Below are positions 1-8,597 of a DNA stretch of 20,663 bases, piece by piece. The stretch comes from an uncultured Alphaproteobacteria bacterium. GTDB taxonomy: Bacteria; Pseudomonadota; Alphaproteobacteria; Paracaedibacterales; CAIULA01. Both the position numbers and the translations under genes were made by a program. The stretch spans positions 1 to 20,663 of the forward strand of contig CAIVFQ010000153.1 in the NCBI GenBank assembly GCA_903905285.1, read 5' to 3'. Position 1 is the first letter of the stretch; every line of letters starts with the position of its first letter. Under the pieces are notes generated by a model, which made no database searches, had not been told where the DNA came from, and was given only the letters and a program-made list of their open reading frames with translations.

Positions 1-15
1 TGTATCTTAGGCTCA

Positions 16-46
16 TGAGGGAACTACCTTGGTCGGTTTTCCCTCA
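16..46. repeat. Inverted repeat / hairpin near the left edge
   Basis: TGAGGGAA (16-23) and TTCCCTCA (39-46) are perfect 8-base inverted arms around a 15-base loop that itself contains ACC...GGT. No T-tract follows on either strand, so it is not a typical intrinsic terminator. It may be part of a mobile-element end or a regulatory structure belonging to sequence outside the window. Confidence 0.4.
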
Positions 47-129
47 AAACTCTCACTATTTTACCTAAAATGCAACTTACGCAGAAGGTCTATTTAACTC
101 TTTCTAATTTAATAGATAAAAGTATATTC

Positions 130-284
130 GTCATCTTGATCGTAGCGTGATGGCAACCCAAACCCTTCATTGCGAACTCCGAAGCCTCCTTTGTCATTGC
201 AAAGGAACGGAGTGACTGTGGCAATCTCCTGAAAGTGTGCCAAACGGTTGGAGATCACCACGTCGCTGCGCTCCTCGTGATGAC
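130..284. repeat. Degenerate palindromic intergenic repeat (REP/MITE-like)
   Basis: The core is an imperfect inverted repeat. The left arm at 193-229 (begins GTCATTGCAAAGGAACGGAG, ends GGCAATCTCC) matches the reverse complement of the right arm at 250-284 (begins GGAGATCACC, ends GTGATGAC) with only scattered differences and a few extra bases. A further decayed same-orientation copy of the arm lies at about 130-160 (GTCATCTTGATCGTAGCGTG). Repeats with the general look of GTCATTGCGA...GGCAATC are common non-coding dispersed palindromes in bacterial genomes. It lies just downstream of glmM, where an RNA copy could fold and serve as a 3' end. It is degenerate, so probably old. Confidence 0.7.
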
Positions 285-342
285 GAGATGGTCTATTGGT
301 GTGCTAGGAATTAATTTTCTATTTAATTTTAAGCCATTTTTT

Positions 343-1689
343 CTACTGGCTGCAGGCAGCCACCAGTTCGCCAATGACTTTATCAAGAAGGGGTTTATCA
401 TCGCCCTGGGCCATAATTCTTAACAGAGGTTCAGTGCCGGATGGACGAACCAACAGCCGCCCATGGGGGTGCAGCTGTTGTTCAGCATGGTTAATGGCTT
501 GTTGAATAGGATGCGATAATAAATTCACCGGGTAAGATGTTTTGATGTTTTTAAGAATTTGCGGTACAGGCTGAAACACATGGGCAATTTCGCTGATGCG
601 TTGGTTGCTGTTTTTCAATAAACTTAAAATCTGCAAGGCGGCAATCAAACCGTCTCCCGTAGTGACGTAGTCTCTTAAGATAATATGACCAGACTGTTCG
701 CCCCCCACATTGCAATCTTCTGTTTGCATTCTTTCTAAAACGAAACGATCTCCAACGGATGATCGGTGCAGGGTAAGTCCTTGTGAATGCAGATATCGTT
801 CTAGGCCTAGGTTCGACATAACGGTTCCGACAATACCGTTTCCTTGCAGTAATCCTCTTTTTAGCCAAAGGGTGGCAATAAGGCCCAGCAGCTGATCGCC
901 GTCCAGAATATGGCCATTTTCATCAACCATCAATAATCGGTCGCCATCGCCGTCCAAGGCAATTCCTAAATCAGCCTGATGACTGAGAACTGTTTGTTGT
1001 AAAAGGGCCGGGGAGGTGGCGCCACAATTCAAATTAATGTTTTCGCCATTCGGGTCAACACCCACAGGAATAATATCAGCCCCCAATTCCCACAAAACTT
1101 TTGGTGCGACTTTATAGGTGGCTCCATGGGCACAATCAACGACAATCTTTAAGCCATCCAGGCGTTGCCCGCGGGGGAAGGTTGCTTTTGCGAATTCAAT
1201 ATACCGACCGGCTGCATCGTCAAGGCGTTTGGCTTTACCAATTTTTAGGCAATTGGCTAAGGGGATGCTGGTTGTTGTTAGCTGTTCGATAACTTGTTCA
1301 TCAGCACGACTGATTTTGCATCCATCAGGCCCAAAGAATTTTATGCCATTATCTTGAAACGGATTATGCGAGGCTGAGATCATAACCCCCATTTGCGCCC
1401 GAAGGGATCGGGTCAGCATCGCAACGCCAGGTGTTGGCAAAGGCCCTAACAAAATGACATCAGCCCCCATAGATACAAATCCAGAAACCAACGCTGATTC
1501 AACCATATACCCTGATAGACGCGTGTCCTTACCAATGACAATGGTAAAGCGGTGATCACCATGCGAATCAAAGTGCTTTTGCATGCCATGATGGGCCGCT
1601 GCAGTCGCCAGCTTCAGAATGCAAGCGGGGGTCATAGATCCGCTATTGGCTGGCCCCCTTATGCCATCGGTACCGAATAAGATTTCCAT
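343..1689 (-). CDS. glmM: Phosphoglucosamine mutase GlmM
   Basis: Converts glucosamine-6-phosphate to glucosamine-1-phosphate, the step leading to UDP-GlcNAc for peptidoglycan and lipopolysaccharide. The cytosolic protein is 448 residues, the usual family length. It begins with the family's FGTDGIRG (residues 5-12). The phosphoserine loop SASHNP is at about 105-110, with Ser107 the phosphorylated residue, the Mg-binding DGDGDR loop is mid-protein, and a phosphate-binding RPSGTEPLLR segment is near the C-terminus. I chose ATG at 1689 because it gives the normal N-terminus, lies 4 bases after the ftsH stop and has GGA 8 bases upstream. A longer GTG start at 1722 would overlap ftsH and lacks a ribosome site. 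It is probably co-transcribed with ftsH; the ftsH-glmM neighbourhood is widespread, here without an intervening folP. Confidence 0.96.
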   Translation of the reverse strand: MEILFGTDGIRGPANSGSMTPACILKLATAAAHHGMQKHFDSHGDHRFTIVIGKDTRLSGYMVESALVSGFVSMGADVILLGPLPTPGVAMLTRSLRAQMGVMISASHNPFQDNGIKFFGPDGCKISRADEQVIEQLTTTSIPLANCLKIGKAKRLDDAAGRYIEFAKATFPRGQRLDGLKIVVDCAHGATYKVAPKVLWELGADIIPVGVDPNGENINLNCGATSPALLQQTVLSHQADLGIALDGDGDRLLMVDENGHILDGDQLLGLIATLWLKRGLLQGNGIVGTVMSNLGLERYLHSQGLTLHRSSVGDRFVLERMQTEDCNVGGEQSGHIILRDYVTTGDGLIAALQILSLLKNSNQRISEIAHVFQPVPQILKNIKTSYPVNLLSHPIQQAINHAEQQLHPHGRLLVRPSGTEPLLRIMAQGDDKPLLDKVIGELVAACSQ

Positions 1690-1693
1690 TGCT

Positions 1694-3577
1694 TTATCCA
1701 GCAGTTTTGGGTTTTTGGCCACTTAAAGGGACGCTGGGACGGGGTGCGCTTGTTTCACTAAAGCCGATAGGGTCTGGTAATGTTCCACCTTCTAACACGA
1801 TTTTGATTTCCTCACCTGTTAACGTTTCACGTTCTAATAACGCCTGTGCTAATTGATGTAGGGAGTTTATTTTTTCTTTCAACAAGTTTTTTGTTTCTTG
1901 GTAGCAAGCGTCTAATATTTTAGCCACTTCTTCATCAACAATTTGAGATGTAGCTTCAGAAAGGACTTTAGGGGCCATCGCATTCCCCAAATAGCCGTCA
2001 TCCTGGGAGCCATAAGATTGAAAGCCAAGCCGATCACTCATGCCCCATTCTGTAATCATCCGTCGGGCAATATTTGTTGCCATTTTAATGTCTGAGGAGG
2101 CACCCGTGGTAACTTTATCGTGACCAAAGATTAATTCTTCTGCCAAACGACCGCCCATGGATACCTTAAGGTCGGCAAACAATCGGCTGCGTGACATGGA
2201 AATACGGTCACCTTCAGGTAAGCGCATAACCATCCCTAAGGCGCGCCCACGGGGGATAATGGTGGCTTTATGAATAGGGTCTGAATCGGGTGTGTAATGG
2301 GCGATAATCGCATGGCCACCTTCATGATAGGCTGTCAGTTTTTTTTCTTCTTCCGTCATAACCATTGATCGGCGTTCCGTACCCATCATGACTTTGTCTT
2401 TTGCTTGTTCAAATTCATTCATACTAACGACCAGTTTTCCACGGCGGGCGGCCATCAACGCTGCTTCGTTAACCAAATTGGCTAAATCAGCGCCTGAGAA
2501 TCCTGGGGTTCCCCTGGCAATGATCCTTGGCTCCACATTCGGTGCTAAGGGAACTTTTCGCATGTGGACTTTTAAAATTTGTTCGCGGCCATTCACGTCA
2601 GGGTTTGGTACAACCACTTGTCGGTCAAAACGTCCTGGACGCAATAAGGCAGGGTCTAAAATATCAGGGCGGTTGGTTGCAGCGACCAAAATGACGCTTT
2701 CGTTTTCTTCAAAACCGTCCATCTCAACCAGTAATTGGTTTAAAGTTTGTTCGCGTTCGTCATTTCCGCCGCCCATACCAACGCCGCGATGACGGCCAAC
2801 CGCATCAATTTCATCCATAAAAATAATACAGGGTGCGTTCTTTTTAGCCTGCTCAAACATATCGCGAACGCGGCTGGCACCAACACCAACAAACATTTCA
2901 ACAAAGTCCGACCCGGATATGCTAAAGAACGGCACATCAGCCTCGCCAGAAATGGCTTTGGCTAGTAATGTTTTACCGGTTCCCGGCGGGCCAATCAACA
3001 GAACGCCCCGGGGAATACGGCCACCCAGACGTTGAAACTTTTGCGGATCTTTTAGAAAATCGACAATTTCTTGCAGTTCTTGTTTTGCTTCATCAATGCC
3101 GGCGACATCTTCAAAGGTCACTTTTTTAGCCTTGTCGCCCATGAGGCGGGCCTTTGATTTGCCAAAGCCCATGGCGCGATTCCCGCCTGACTGCATTTGA
3201 CGGAAAGAATAAAGGGTTAACCCAACCAACAATAAAATCGGCAACCAAGGCAATAACAGTTGGAAAATAGAAAGATCATGATCAAGAGGCAAAGCCTTCA
3301 CGATGACATTTTTCTCTAACAACTTGGTGACCATGGTTTGGGTTTCAGGCGCATAGGTGACAAAACTTCTGCCATCCTTTGTTTTCCCCAAGACATGCTG
3401 CCCACTTAAAGTTACCTCTGCCACTTTGTTATCATTGATATCATTGATAAACTGGGAATAGGCTAACGGCGCGTTCCCGCTCTGTTGGGAAGACGATCCG
3501 GGAAACATTTGGAAAATCACAAACAAAACAGCAGCGATTACCGACCACAAAAATAAATTGCGCGTTGTTGGGTTCAA
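1694..3577 (-). CDS. ftsH: ATP-dependent zinc metalloprotease FtsH
   Basis: Membrane-anchored AAA+ protease that degrades misassembled membrane proteins and regulatory proteins. Numbering from the TTG start: a transmembrane helix at about 8-24, a periplasmic domain, and a second helix at about 106-126. Then come Walker A GPPGTGKT (196-203), Walker B IIFMDEID (251-258), the second region of homology with RPGRFDR (313-319), and the zinc site HEGGH (418-422). At 627 residues it is of normal length. The start is uncertain. TTG at 3577 has AAGAGG six bases upstream and gives a standard N-terminus. ATG at 3610 and TTG at 3637 would add 11 or 20 basic residues without a good ribosome site. It follows hemC closely (63 bases) and precedes glmM by 4 bases, so the three probably form one transcript. 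Confidence 0.96.
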   Translation of the reverse strand: MNPTTRNLFLWSVIAAVLFVIFQMFPGSSSQQSGNAPLAYSQFINDINDNKVAEVTLSGQHVLGKTKDGRSFVTYAPETQTMVTKLLEKNVIVKALPLDHDLSIFQLLLPWLPILLLVGLTLYSFRQMQSGGNRAMGFGKSKARLMGDKAKKVTFEDVAGIDEAKQELQEIVDFLKDPQKFQRLGGRIPRGVLLIGPPGTGKTLLAKAISGEADVPFFSISGSDFVEMFVGVGASRVRDMFEQAKKNAPCIIFMDEIDAVGRHRGVGMGGGNDEREQTLNQLLVEMDGFEENESVILVAATNRPDILDPALLRPGRFDRQVVVPNPDVNGREQILKVHMRKVPLAPNVEPRIIARGTPGFSGADLANLVNEAALMAARRGKLVVSMNEFEQAKDKVMMGTERRSMVMTEEEKKLTAYHEGGHAIIAHYTPDSDPIHKATIIPRGRALGMVMRLPEGDRISMSRSRLFADLKVSMGGRLAEELIFGHDKVTTGASSDIKMATNIARRMITEWGMSDRLGFQSYGSQDDGYLGNAMAPKVLSEATSQIVDEEVAKILDACYQETKNLLKEKINSLHQLAQALLERETLTGEEIKIVLEGGTLPDPIGFSETSAPRPSVPLSGQKPKTAG

Positions 3578-3640
3578 GGTTTGCCTCTTTTTTCTAGAAA
3601 TTACCCACATCTTCTCTGAAAAAAAGGGCGGGTGCAATGG

Positions 3641-4573
3641 TTATTTAAAGGTGGATGCTGCCTTTTGGCCAAGCTGTATCGGTTGATCGGATGGACCTGT
3701 TTGACAGATGAATAGTTTGCGACTTTTTTTGCAATCAAGATAATCTGGGAAATAAGCCGCCGTTAATTCTAACTTTTTTTCAGTCGTTATGGTGGCAAGG
3801 GCAGCAATTGCAGTATGACAATTTCCCCCCAGTTCTTTTAACAGGGCCCGTTCTGCCTGGATACAAGTGTATGTTTCCCAGTGATTGATTTCTTTCAACA
3901 ACGTTTTGACATCATCATTATCTTCGCGGCATTCAATCGCAAGTGCCCCTTGACCAGCTGCCGGTAACATATGTTCGAACGATAGAATATCAAAGTTAAG
4001 GTGGGGGTGATCTTCTTTCCAAATTCCCAACCGTTTCAATCCAGCCAGGGCTAACACAATGGCGTCTAATCCTTCGTCCTCTAGCTTTTTCAGGCGTGTT
4101 GGTACATTCCCCCGTAAGGGCACAATTTGCAAGTCAGGGCGAAGATGTAAAAGTTGCGCGGCGCGGCGGGGGGCACAGGTGCCAACCCGACTTTCTGGTT
4201 TTAGGTTTGCCAAAGAAGAAGTGGGGGCAGGGGTGATCAAAACATCATGGCAATCTTCCCGTTCTAAAACGGCGGCAATGATTAACCCTTGGGGAAGTGT
4301 ATGTTCTAAATCTTTTAAAGAATGCACCGCAAAATCAATTTCTTTATCCAGCAATGCTTGTTGAATTTCTTTGCAAAACAGCGCCTTGCCCCCTATGTCG
4401 GCCAGGGGACGATCGACGATCTTATCGCCGGAGGTTTTGATCCAAATGATCTCAGCCTTAGACAGCCGATCATTATGGGGGAAAGTATCTTTTAAAGACT
4501 GCAAAACAAGATGGGTTTGGCGTTGTGCTAAGGCGCTACCTCGACTTCCTATTCTGTAAGGTCCCTGTTGCAT
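3641..4573 (-). CDS. hemC: Hydroxymethylbilane synthase (porphobilinogen deaminase) HemC
   Basis: Polymerises four porphobilinogens into hydroxymethylbilane in haem synthesis, in the cytosol. The 310 residues match the family. The N-terminus has IGSRGSALA (8-15). AVHSLKD (82-88) carries the catalytic aspartate (Asp88), the basic substrate-binding loop GTCAPRRAAQ is at 131-140, AAGQGALAIE is at about 205-214, and the dipyrromethane-cofactor cysteine is Cys252 in the segment LGGNC. No hemD follows; the next gene is ftsH. The ATG at 4573 has no clear Shine-Dalgarno sequence. It diverges from the DsbA-like gene across 71 bases. Presence of hemC argues that the organism makes its own haem. Confidence 0.95.
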   Translation of the reverse strand: MQQGPYRIGSRGSALAQRQTHLVLQSLKDTFPHNDRLSKAEIIWIKTSGDKIVDRPLADIGGKALFCKEIQQALLDKEIDFAVHSLKDLEHTLPQGLIIAAVLEREDCHDVLITPAPTSSLANLKPESRVGTCAPRRAAQLLHLRPDLQIVPLRGNVPTRLKKLEDEGLDAIVLALAGLKRLGIWKEDHPHLNFDILSFEHMLPAAGQGALAIECREDNDDVKTLLKEINHWETYTCIQAERALLKELGGNCHTAIAALATITTEKKLELTAAYFPDYLDCKKSRKLFICQTGPSDQPIQLGQKAASTFK

Positions 4574-4609
4574 GCAAAAATACTGGAGGTTTTGGAAAAC
4601 TTGAGGAAT

Positions 4610-4617
4610 ACTATAAG
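4610..4617. promoter_or_regulatory. Possible overlapping divergent -10 elements (hemC / dsbA-like)
   Basis: The octamer ACTATAAG reads TATAAG on the plus strand (4612-4617) and TATAGT on the minus strand (4615-4610), so it could be a -10 box for both divergent genes. Neither direction has a good -35 hexamer at 16-18 bases, which keeps confidence low. If real, initiation on one strand would exclude initiation on the other. Confidence 0.3.
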
Positions 4618-4644
4618 AAGGAAAGTCTTTTGAAAAGAGATAAA

Positions 4645-5391
4645 ATGCGTTTATCGAGTTTGTATGTCTTAATGGCCGTGGTTCTTGCTGCCCCTAATTT
4701 AGAAGCTGGTGGACAACCTGTCCCTCTGCCGCCGTCTTCTCCGTTTAAGGTGTTGCCTGAAATTACCATAGGTGATCCAAAGGCGCTGGTAGAGATTGTT
4801 ATGTATTTTTCGCCCACATGTACCCATTGTGCCGATTATGAGGGGGATGTTTTCCCTGAAATTAAGGAAGAGTTTATTGAATCTGGGCAGGTCAAGTTCA
4901 CCATGCGCCTGTTGCCCTTTCATCGTTTAGATTACGCTGTTGCCAAATTAATTTGGAGCCGTGGACATAAAAATGTTATTGAACTCACCCAATTTTTCTT
5001 AGCCCACCAAAAAGACTGGCTAGATCCCGTTTTAGAAGACCCTAAAAAACGTGAAAAACTTTTAAAAGTCGCGCTAGAACAAACAGCTGAATTGTTAAAA
5101 ATATCCATTGAAGAGTTGGAAAGCCTCTTAAATTGTCAAGATAATACAGAGGATGCCTTCGTAAAGCTTTTTGCTCTACGCAATGGTTTTACGATTAAAG
5201 AAATTGAAAATGCTGCTGAGGCTGACCCCAACCTAGAAGATGCGTTAACGGCTAACCACTTACAAGCTGCAAGCGATTTTGGTAAGTCACTGGATTATGT
5301 TCCTGCCTTTTTAGTGAATGGAAAAGTCGCAAAAGATTGGCCTAAGCCAGTGCCTCTTCGAAAGTTTTTAAACAAAATTAAAGCTAAATAA
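4645..5391 (+). CDS. Exported DsbA-like thiol-disulfide oxidoreductase
   Basis: A thioredoxin-fold protein of 248 residues with a signal peptide (hydrophobic residues 5-16, likely cleavage after LEA or AGG near 21-23). The active site FSPTCTHC has the CxxC pair Cys59/Cys62, and the cis-proline loop YVPAFLVNG (Pro220) lies near the C-terminus. Family members work in the periplasm, forming or shuffling disulfides in exported proteins; oxidase versus isomerase cannot be told from sequence. An in-frame TTG at 4630 has AAGGA seven bases upstream and would add KRDK to the signal n-region, so it is a serious alternative start; the ATG has AGAGA six bases upstream. The 3' end overlaps serC on the other strand by 24 bases. 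Possible clients include LptD, whose maturation depends on disulfides. Confidence 0.85.
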   Translation: MRLSSLYVLMAVVLAAPNLEAGGQPVPLPPSSPFKVLPEITIGDPKALVEIVMYFSPTCTHCADYEGDVFPEIKEEFIESGQVKFTMRLLPFHRLDYAVAKLIWSRGHKNVIELTQFFLAHQKDWLDPVLEDPKKREKLLKVALEQTAELLKISIEELESLLNCQDNTEDAFVKLFALRNGFTIKEIENAAEADPNLEDALTANHLQAASDFGKSLDYVPAFLVNGKVAKDWPKPVPLRKFLNKIKAK

Positions 5392-6531
5392 GGTTTCTTG
5401 ATACGCCCATTCTAACCACGGCAATAGCAACTCGATATTTTGCGATTCGACGGTGGGCCCGCACCAAATTCTAAGGGAAGGGGGGGCGTGCATGTGGTTG
5501 ACCACTTCATAGGCAGCTTGTTCTTTTCTTAATAAACCGGCAAACGATTTTAAAAATTCGCGCTGCAGGGGGGCGGAATGCCCCACCAGTAAAGGCAAGG
5601 CTAAACAAACTGAAGACGGTGAGGTTATAGACGCCTCTTGTGCCATAAAATCAACCCAGCTGGTTCTTTGTACCCATTCTTTAAGAATGCCAAAATTGGT
5701 TTGACAGCGGTTGACCAAGCCTTTTAATCCCCCTATCTTTTCGGCCCAATCTAAAGCTTGCAAGCAATCTTCAACACACAACATCGATGGCGTATTGATT
5801 GTTTCTCCACGGAAAATACCTTCTATAAGCGGCCCCTTATTGGTTAAACGGAATAGGCGGGGAAGGGGCCAAGAAGGTTGGTAGGTTTGTAAGCGTTCTA
5901 CAGCCCGTGGACTTAATATCAGCATCCCATGGGCAGCTTCACCCCCTAGGCCTTTTTGCCATGAATAGGCGGTAACATCTAATTTTGACCATGGCAGATC
6001 AACACAAAAAGCAGCCGATGTGGCATCGCAAATTGTTAACCCTTTTCGGTCATCATGAATCCAATCTGCATGGGGAACACAAGTTCCAGAGGTCGTGCCG
6101 TTCCAGGTAAAAACCAAATCACGATTCGGATTGTGATTTAGGCTAGGCATATGGCCATAATCAGTCTGTGAAACGGTGACATCATCCAATTTTAACTGAT
6201 CGATAACATCTGTAACCCACAACTTGCCAAACACATCAAAGGCCATGACATCAACGCCGTACAGCCCCAGACATGACCACAGGGCACATTCAATGGCGCC
6301 GGTTGCCGACCCTGGCAGAATGCCAATTTTGTAATCATTGGGAATTTTTAAAACTGTGCGTGTTTTTTCAATAAGCAGGGCTAATTTGGCCTTGGCTTCC
6401 AAAGACCGGTGCGATCGACCGATCAGGGCTGATTGCAAATGATCAAGTTGCCAAAGGGGTGGTTTAGCCGTGGGTCCTGACCCAAAATGGAGGCAGGTCG
6501 GTTTTAATTTAGGTTTAGACTTTAGGGGCAT
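5368..6531 (-). CDS. serC: Phosphoserine aminotransferase SerC (alphaproteobacterial type)
   Basis: PLP enzyme that transfers the amino group of glutamate to 3-phosphohydroxypyruvate in serine synthesis, and acts on the related substrate of the DXP-dependent vitamin B6 route. The 387 residues open with the family's FGSGPTAKPP (16-25), have GILPGSATGAIE (70-81), and carry the PLP lysine in SWQKGLGGEAAHG (Lys193). This layout matches the alphaproteobacterial/Methanosarcina subtype rather than the E. coli type. The start ATG has AAGGA nine bases upstream and overlaps the end of ogt by 17 bases, which suggests translational coupling. It is the last gene of the erpA-xthA-gatC-ogt run. The usual partner serA is absent from this window. 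Confidence 0.93.
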   Translation of the reverse strand: MPLKSKPKLKPTCLHFGSGPTAKPPLWQLDHLQSALIGRSHRSLEAKAKLALLIEKTRTVLKIPNDYKIGILPGSATGAIECALWSCLGLYGVDVMAFDVFGKLWVTDVIDQLKLDDVTVSQTDYGHMPSLNHNPNRDLVFTWNGTTSGTCVPHADWIHDDRKGLTICDATSAAFCVDLPWSKLDVTAYSWQKGLGGEAAHGMLILSPRAVERLQTYQPSWPLPRLFRLTNKGPLIEGIFRGETINTPSMLCVEDCLQALDWAEKIGGLKGLVNRCQTNFGILKEWVQRTSWVDFMAQEASITSPSSVCLALPLLVGHSAPLQREFLKSFAGLLRKEQAAYEVVNHMHAPPSLRIWCGPTVESQNIELLLPWLEWAYQETLFSFNFV

Positions 6532-7066
6532 GCCAGTTACATCCTTCCCGTTTCAATAGGGTTGCTTTCATTTTAGGTCCCCAATAATAATCACCAATGC
6601 CACCTTTTTTTGGCAAAACGCGATGACAGGGCACAAGCCAGGCGATGGGGTTTCGCGCAACGGCAGAGGCAACAGAACGGGTTTTGTCAGAATCACCCAG
6701 TTTTTCTGCTAAAGCCTGGTAACAAACATAGTGTCCAGCGGGAATTTCTTGCAGGTGGTGCCAAACGTCATGTTGGAAAGGGGTGCCAGCAAGAATCAAT
6801 GAGACGGGCTTTTTATTAAGAATAGTATCGATGACGTGTTGGCAATGGGCGTCATCCCGCTTATAAGGTTTATCAAAGATTTTAGTATGTAAAGTTTTAA
6901 AGGGAGAGCAGTCTGCAAATCCTAACCCGCAAATGGAGTCCCCCACCAACCGAATCATAACAGGGCCAAAGGGCGATTCAGCAAGCCCGCCCGTCAGTCC
7001 AACATCATGACAAAGGTGATCAAAAACCTTGGGTGAAACGTAGCGACACTGCGGGTTGGAATTCAT
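6515..7066 (-). CDS. ogt: Methylated-DNA--protein-cysteine S-methyltransferase
   Basis: Suicide DNA-repair protein that transfers alkyl groups from O6-alkylguanine or O4-alkylthymine to its own cysteine. The 183 residues contain the family signature WLVPCHRVLPKKGGIGDYYWG, with acceptor Cys147. The preceding helix-turn-helix and 'arginine finger' region is SVASAVARNP (131-140), and FQHDVWHHLQEIPAGHYVCY (97-116) is also diagnostic. No AdaA-type domain is fused, so this is the Ogt form. ATG at 7066 lies 2 bases after the gatC stop without a strong ribosome site, implying coupling to gatC. Location in one run with xthA puts two DNA-repair genes together. Confidence 0.94.
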   Translation of the reverse strand: MNSNPQCRYVSPKVFDHLCHDVGLTGGLAESPFGPVMIRLVGDSICGLGFADCSPFKTLHTKIFDKPYKRDDAHCQHVIDTILNKKPVSLILAGTPFQHDVWHHLQEIPAGHYVCYQALAEKLGDSDKTRSVASAVARNPIAWLVPCHRVLPKKGGIGDYYWGPKMKATLLKREGCNWHAPKV

Positions 7067-7068
7067 TT

Positions 7069-7353
7069 TTATTCAACCATTTTTGGCACCACAAACATAT
7101 GGTGCTGTGAAACAGGGGCATTGGCTAAAATAGCCTCAACCTGATTTGATTCTGTTACAATATCTTCCCTTTCGTGCATAAAAGAATACGTAGGGGGTAT
7201 AGCATCAACACTGCTGGTATCAACGTTTCTAAGCTGATCAATCCAATCTATAATGCCATTTAATTGCTGGGCGATGGTGTCGATTTCTGTTTCATCAACC
7301 TTGATGCGGGCAAGTCCTGCAATTTTTTCGATATCTTTTTGAGTTAATGACAT
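7069..7353 (-). CDS. gatC: Asp-tRNA(Asn)/Glu-tRNA(Gln) amidotransferase subunit C
   Basis: The 94-residue small subunit of GatCAB, which wraps around and stabilises GatA in the complex that converts Glu-tRNA(Gln), and often Asp-tRNA(Asn), to the amidated forms. It shows the family pattern at the N-terminus (IEKIAGLARIKV, 8-19), LNGIIDWIDQLRNVDT in the middle, and the conserved acidic RED segment with later APVSQHHMFVVPKMVE at the C-terminus. The start has a full-strength AAGGAGG seven bases upstream, the best ribosome site in its operon. It is separated from gatA and gatB, which lie about 2 kb away on the opposite strand. Confidence 0.95.
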   Translation of the reverse strand: MSLTQKDIEKIAGLARIKVDETEIDTIAQQLNGIIDWIDQLRNVDTSSVDAIPPTYSFMHEREDIVTESNQVEAILANAPVSQHHMFVVPKMVE

Positions 7354-7387
7354 TTTATTTCCTCCTTAGAAACTATCTTCATAAAAT

Positions 7388-8158
7388 TCATACGTTTAAA
7401 GTACACCAAACCGGTGCATGATCAGATGCCCTTTCAGCCGCTCTGGGTGTTGCGTCAACTTGACAATCTTGAAGGAAATCAGCTGCTGTGGGCGATAATA
7501 ATAAATGGTCAATTCGCAATCCCTTGTTGGCGGCAAACGAACCCGCCCGATAATCCCACCAGGTAAATGGTCCCACACCTTGATGATAAAGCCGGATAGC
7601 ATCTTGATACCCTAAATGACTCAAGGCCTGAAAAGCTTTTCGTTCTTGTTCGGAACATAAAACCCTATTTGTCCATACGCGTGGATCATAAACATCTTCA
7701 TCAGTTGGGGCAATATTATAATCTCCCCCAAGGACACAGGCTTCGTCATAGTTTAAAAGTTGATTAAGGTGGATATGGAATTTGCGTAAGAATTCTAACT
7801 TATAGGCATAGGCAGGGCTGTCAATCTCTTGACCATTCGGTACGTAGACAGAAGCAACTCTAACCTTGCCAACAACAGCCTCAATGTAGCGGGCTTGGGT
7901 GTCCTCTGAAAAAGTTGGCAATCCACATATGACATCTTCGATAGGGGATTTGGCTAGAATGGCCACACCGTTATAGGTTTTCTGTCCATGTATAGCCAAG
8001 TTATAACCTAAGTCCTCAAATTCTTGGGCAGGAAAGGATTCGGGCAAACATTTCAATTCTTGTAACAAAACAACGTCTGGTTGGTATTGCTTTAGCCAAC
8101 TCGTTACAATTGGCAGTCGCACGCGAACTGAATTGACATTCCATGTGACAACCTTCAC
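7388..8158 (-). CDS. xthA: Exodeoxyribonuclease III / AP endonuclease XthA
   Basis: Cleaves DNA at abasic sites and removes 3' blocking groups in base-excision repair. The 256 residues carry the whole endonuclease/exonuclease/phosphatase active site: WNVNSVR (6-12, Asn7), LLQELK (31-36, metal-binding Glu34), YVPNG (105-109), GGDYNIAP (144-151, Asp146/Asn148), RIDHLL (215-220, Asp217) and SDHAPV (245-250, Asp246/His247). The start is GTG at 8158 with AAGG about nine bases upstream. It lies 15 bases after erpA; the erpA-xthA pairing is seen in other alphaproteobacteria. Confidence 0.95.
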   Translation of the reverse strand: MKVVTWNVNSVRVRLPIVTSWLKQYQPDVVLLQELKCLPESFPAQEFEDLGYNLAIHGQKTYNGVAILAKSPIEDVICGLPTFSEDTQARYIEAVVGKVRVASVYVPNGQEIDSPAYAYKLEFLRKFHIHLNQLLNYDEACVLGGDYNIAPTDEDVYDPRVWTNRVLCSEQERKAFQALSHLGYQDAIRLYHQGVGPFTWWDYRAGSFAANKGLRIDHLLLSPTAADFLQDCQVDATPRAAERASDHAPVWCTLNV

Positions 8159-8173
8159 TGATCTATGCCTTTT

Positions 8174-8500
8174 TTATATAGAGAAAGAATTACCGCAACC
8201 GCAACCTGATGTGACGTTGGGGTTTTTTATAACAAAGCTAGCAGATGATAAATCCTCAACATAATCAATAACACTGCCTTCTATAAGGCTTAAAGAAGCG
8301 TTATCAACAACCACAGTGGCTTCTTCTGTTTTAAAGATTTGATCATCGGGATGAATACCATTGTCTAAAGAAAAATGGTATTGAAAACCCGAGCATCCAC
8401 CCCCTGAAACACTGACCCTAAGGTGAGACGCTTGATCGTTTGGTTTATCACCAATTAAGTGATTAAGACGATTAATGGCATTTTCGGTTAATTTTATCAT
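8174..8500 (-). CDS. erpA: Iron-sulfur cluster insertion protein ErpA
   Basis: A-type carrier that receives Fe-S clusters from the scaffold and inserts them into target apoproteins. The 108-residue protein has the three invariant cysteines of the HesB/IscA fold, Cys36 in GGGCSGFQY and Cys100/Cys102 in the C-terminal GCGCGNSFSI. Its overall match is closest to ErpA rather than IscA or SufA. It is the first gene of the minus-strand run down to serC and diverges from ssb across 97 bases, so the run's promoter should lie in 8501-8597. I could not pick a convincing -35/-10 pair there for either direction. Confidence 0.94.
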   Translation of the reverse strand: MIKLTENAINRLNHLIGDKPNDQASHLRVSVSGGGCSGFQYHFSLDNGIHPDDQIFKTEEATVVVDNASLSLIEGSVIDYVEDLSSASFVIKNPNVTSGCGCGNSFSI

Positions 8501-8597
8501 TTGGGAGCGCCACGCTTTTAAACTTTACTGGTCATATTAGCGAAAACATGGCATAAGTGGGTAGCTTTATTTTAACAAAAACGATAAGGGGTTTGCT

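Larger units (their letters stand above)
1..342. other. Non-coding left flank
   Basis: No convincing gene is visible in these 342 bases. All plus-strand frames hit stops early; the longest run entering from the left edge (frame 3) ends at a TAA near base 69 and is too short to identify. The stretch holds a hairpin (16-46) and a degenerate palindromic repeat (130-284). The rest is AT-rich and lies downstream of the glmM stop codon. A short plus-strand reading frame over 235-423 crosses the repeat and then runs antisense into glmM, so it is not counted as a gene. Part of this flank may be the remnant of a mobile element end, but that is not demonstrable here. Confidence 0.6.

Noticed and set aside
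1..69. Possible transposase C-terminus entering from the left edge
   Set aside because: The open frame is only about 22 codons and has no recognisable motif; it cannot be assigned.
1690..1722. GTG start for glmM at 1722
   Set aside because: It overlaps ftsH by 29 bases, lacks a ribosome site, and adds residues that the family does not have; ATG at 1689 is better.
2388..2792. 134-codon plus-strand reading frame within ftsH
   Set aside because: It is antisense to the strongly conserved AAA+ domain of FtsH; it has no recognisable protein character and is a shadow frame.
3608..3635. T-rich run between hemC and ftsH as a terminator (minus strand)
   Set aside because: A T-run follows GC-rich bases, but no inverted arm pairs with them, so no hairpin forms.
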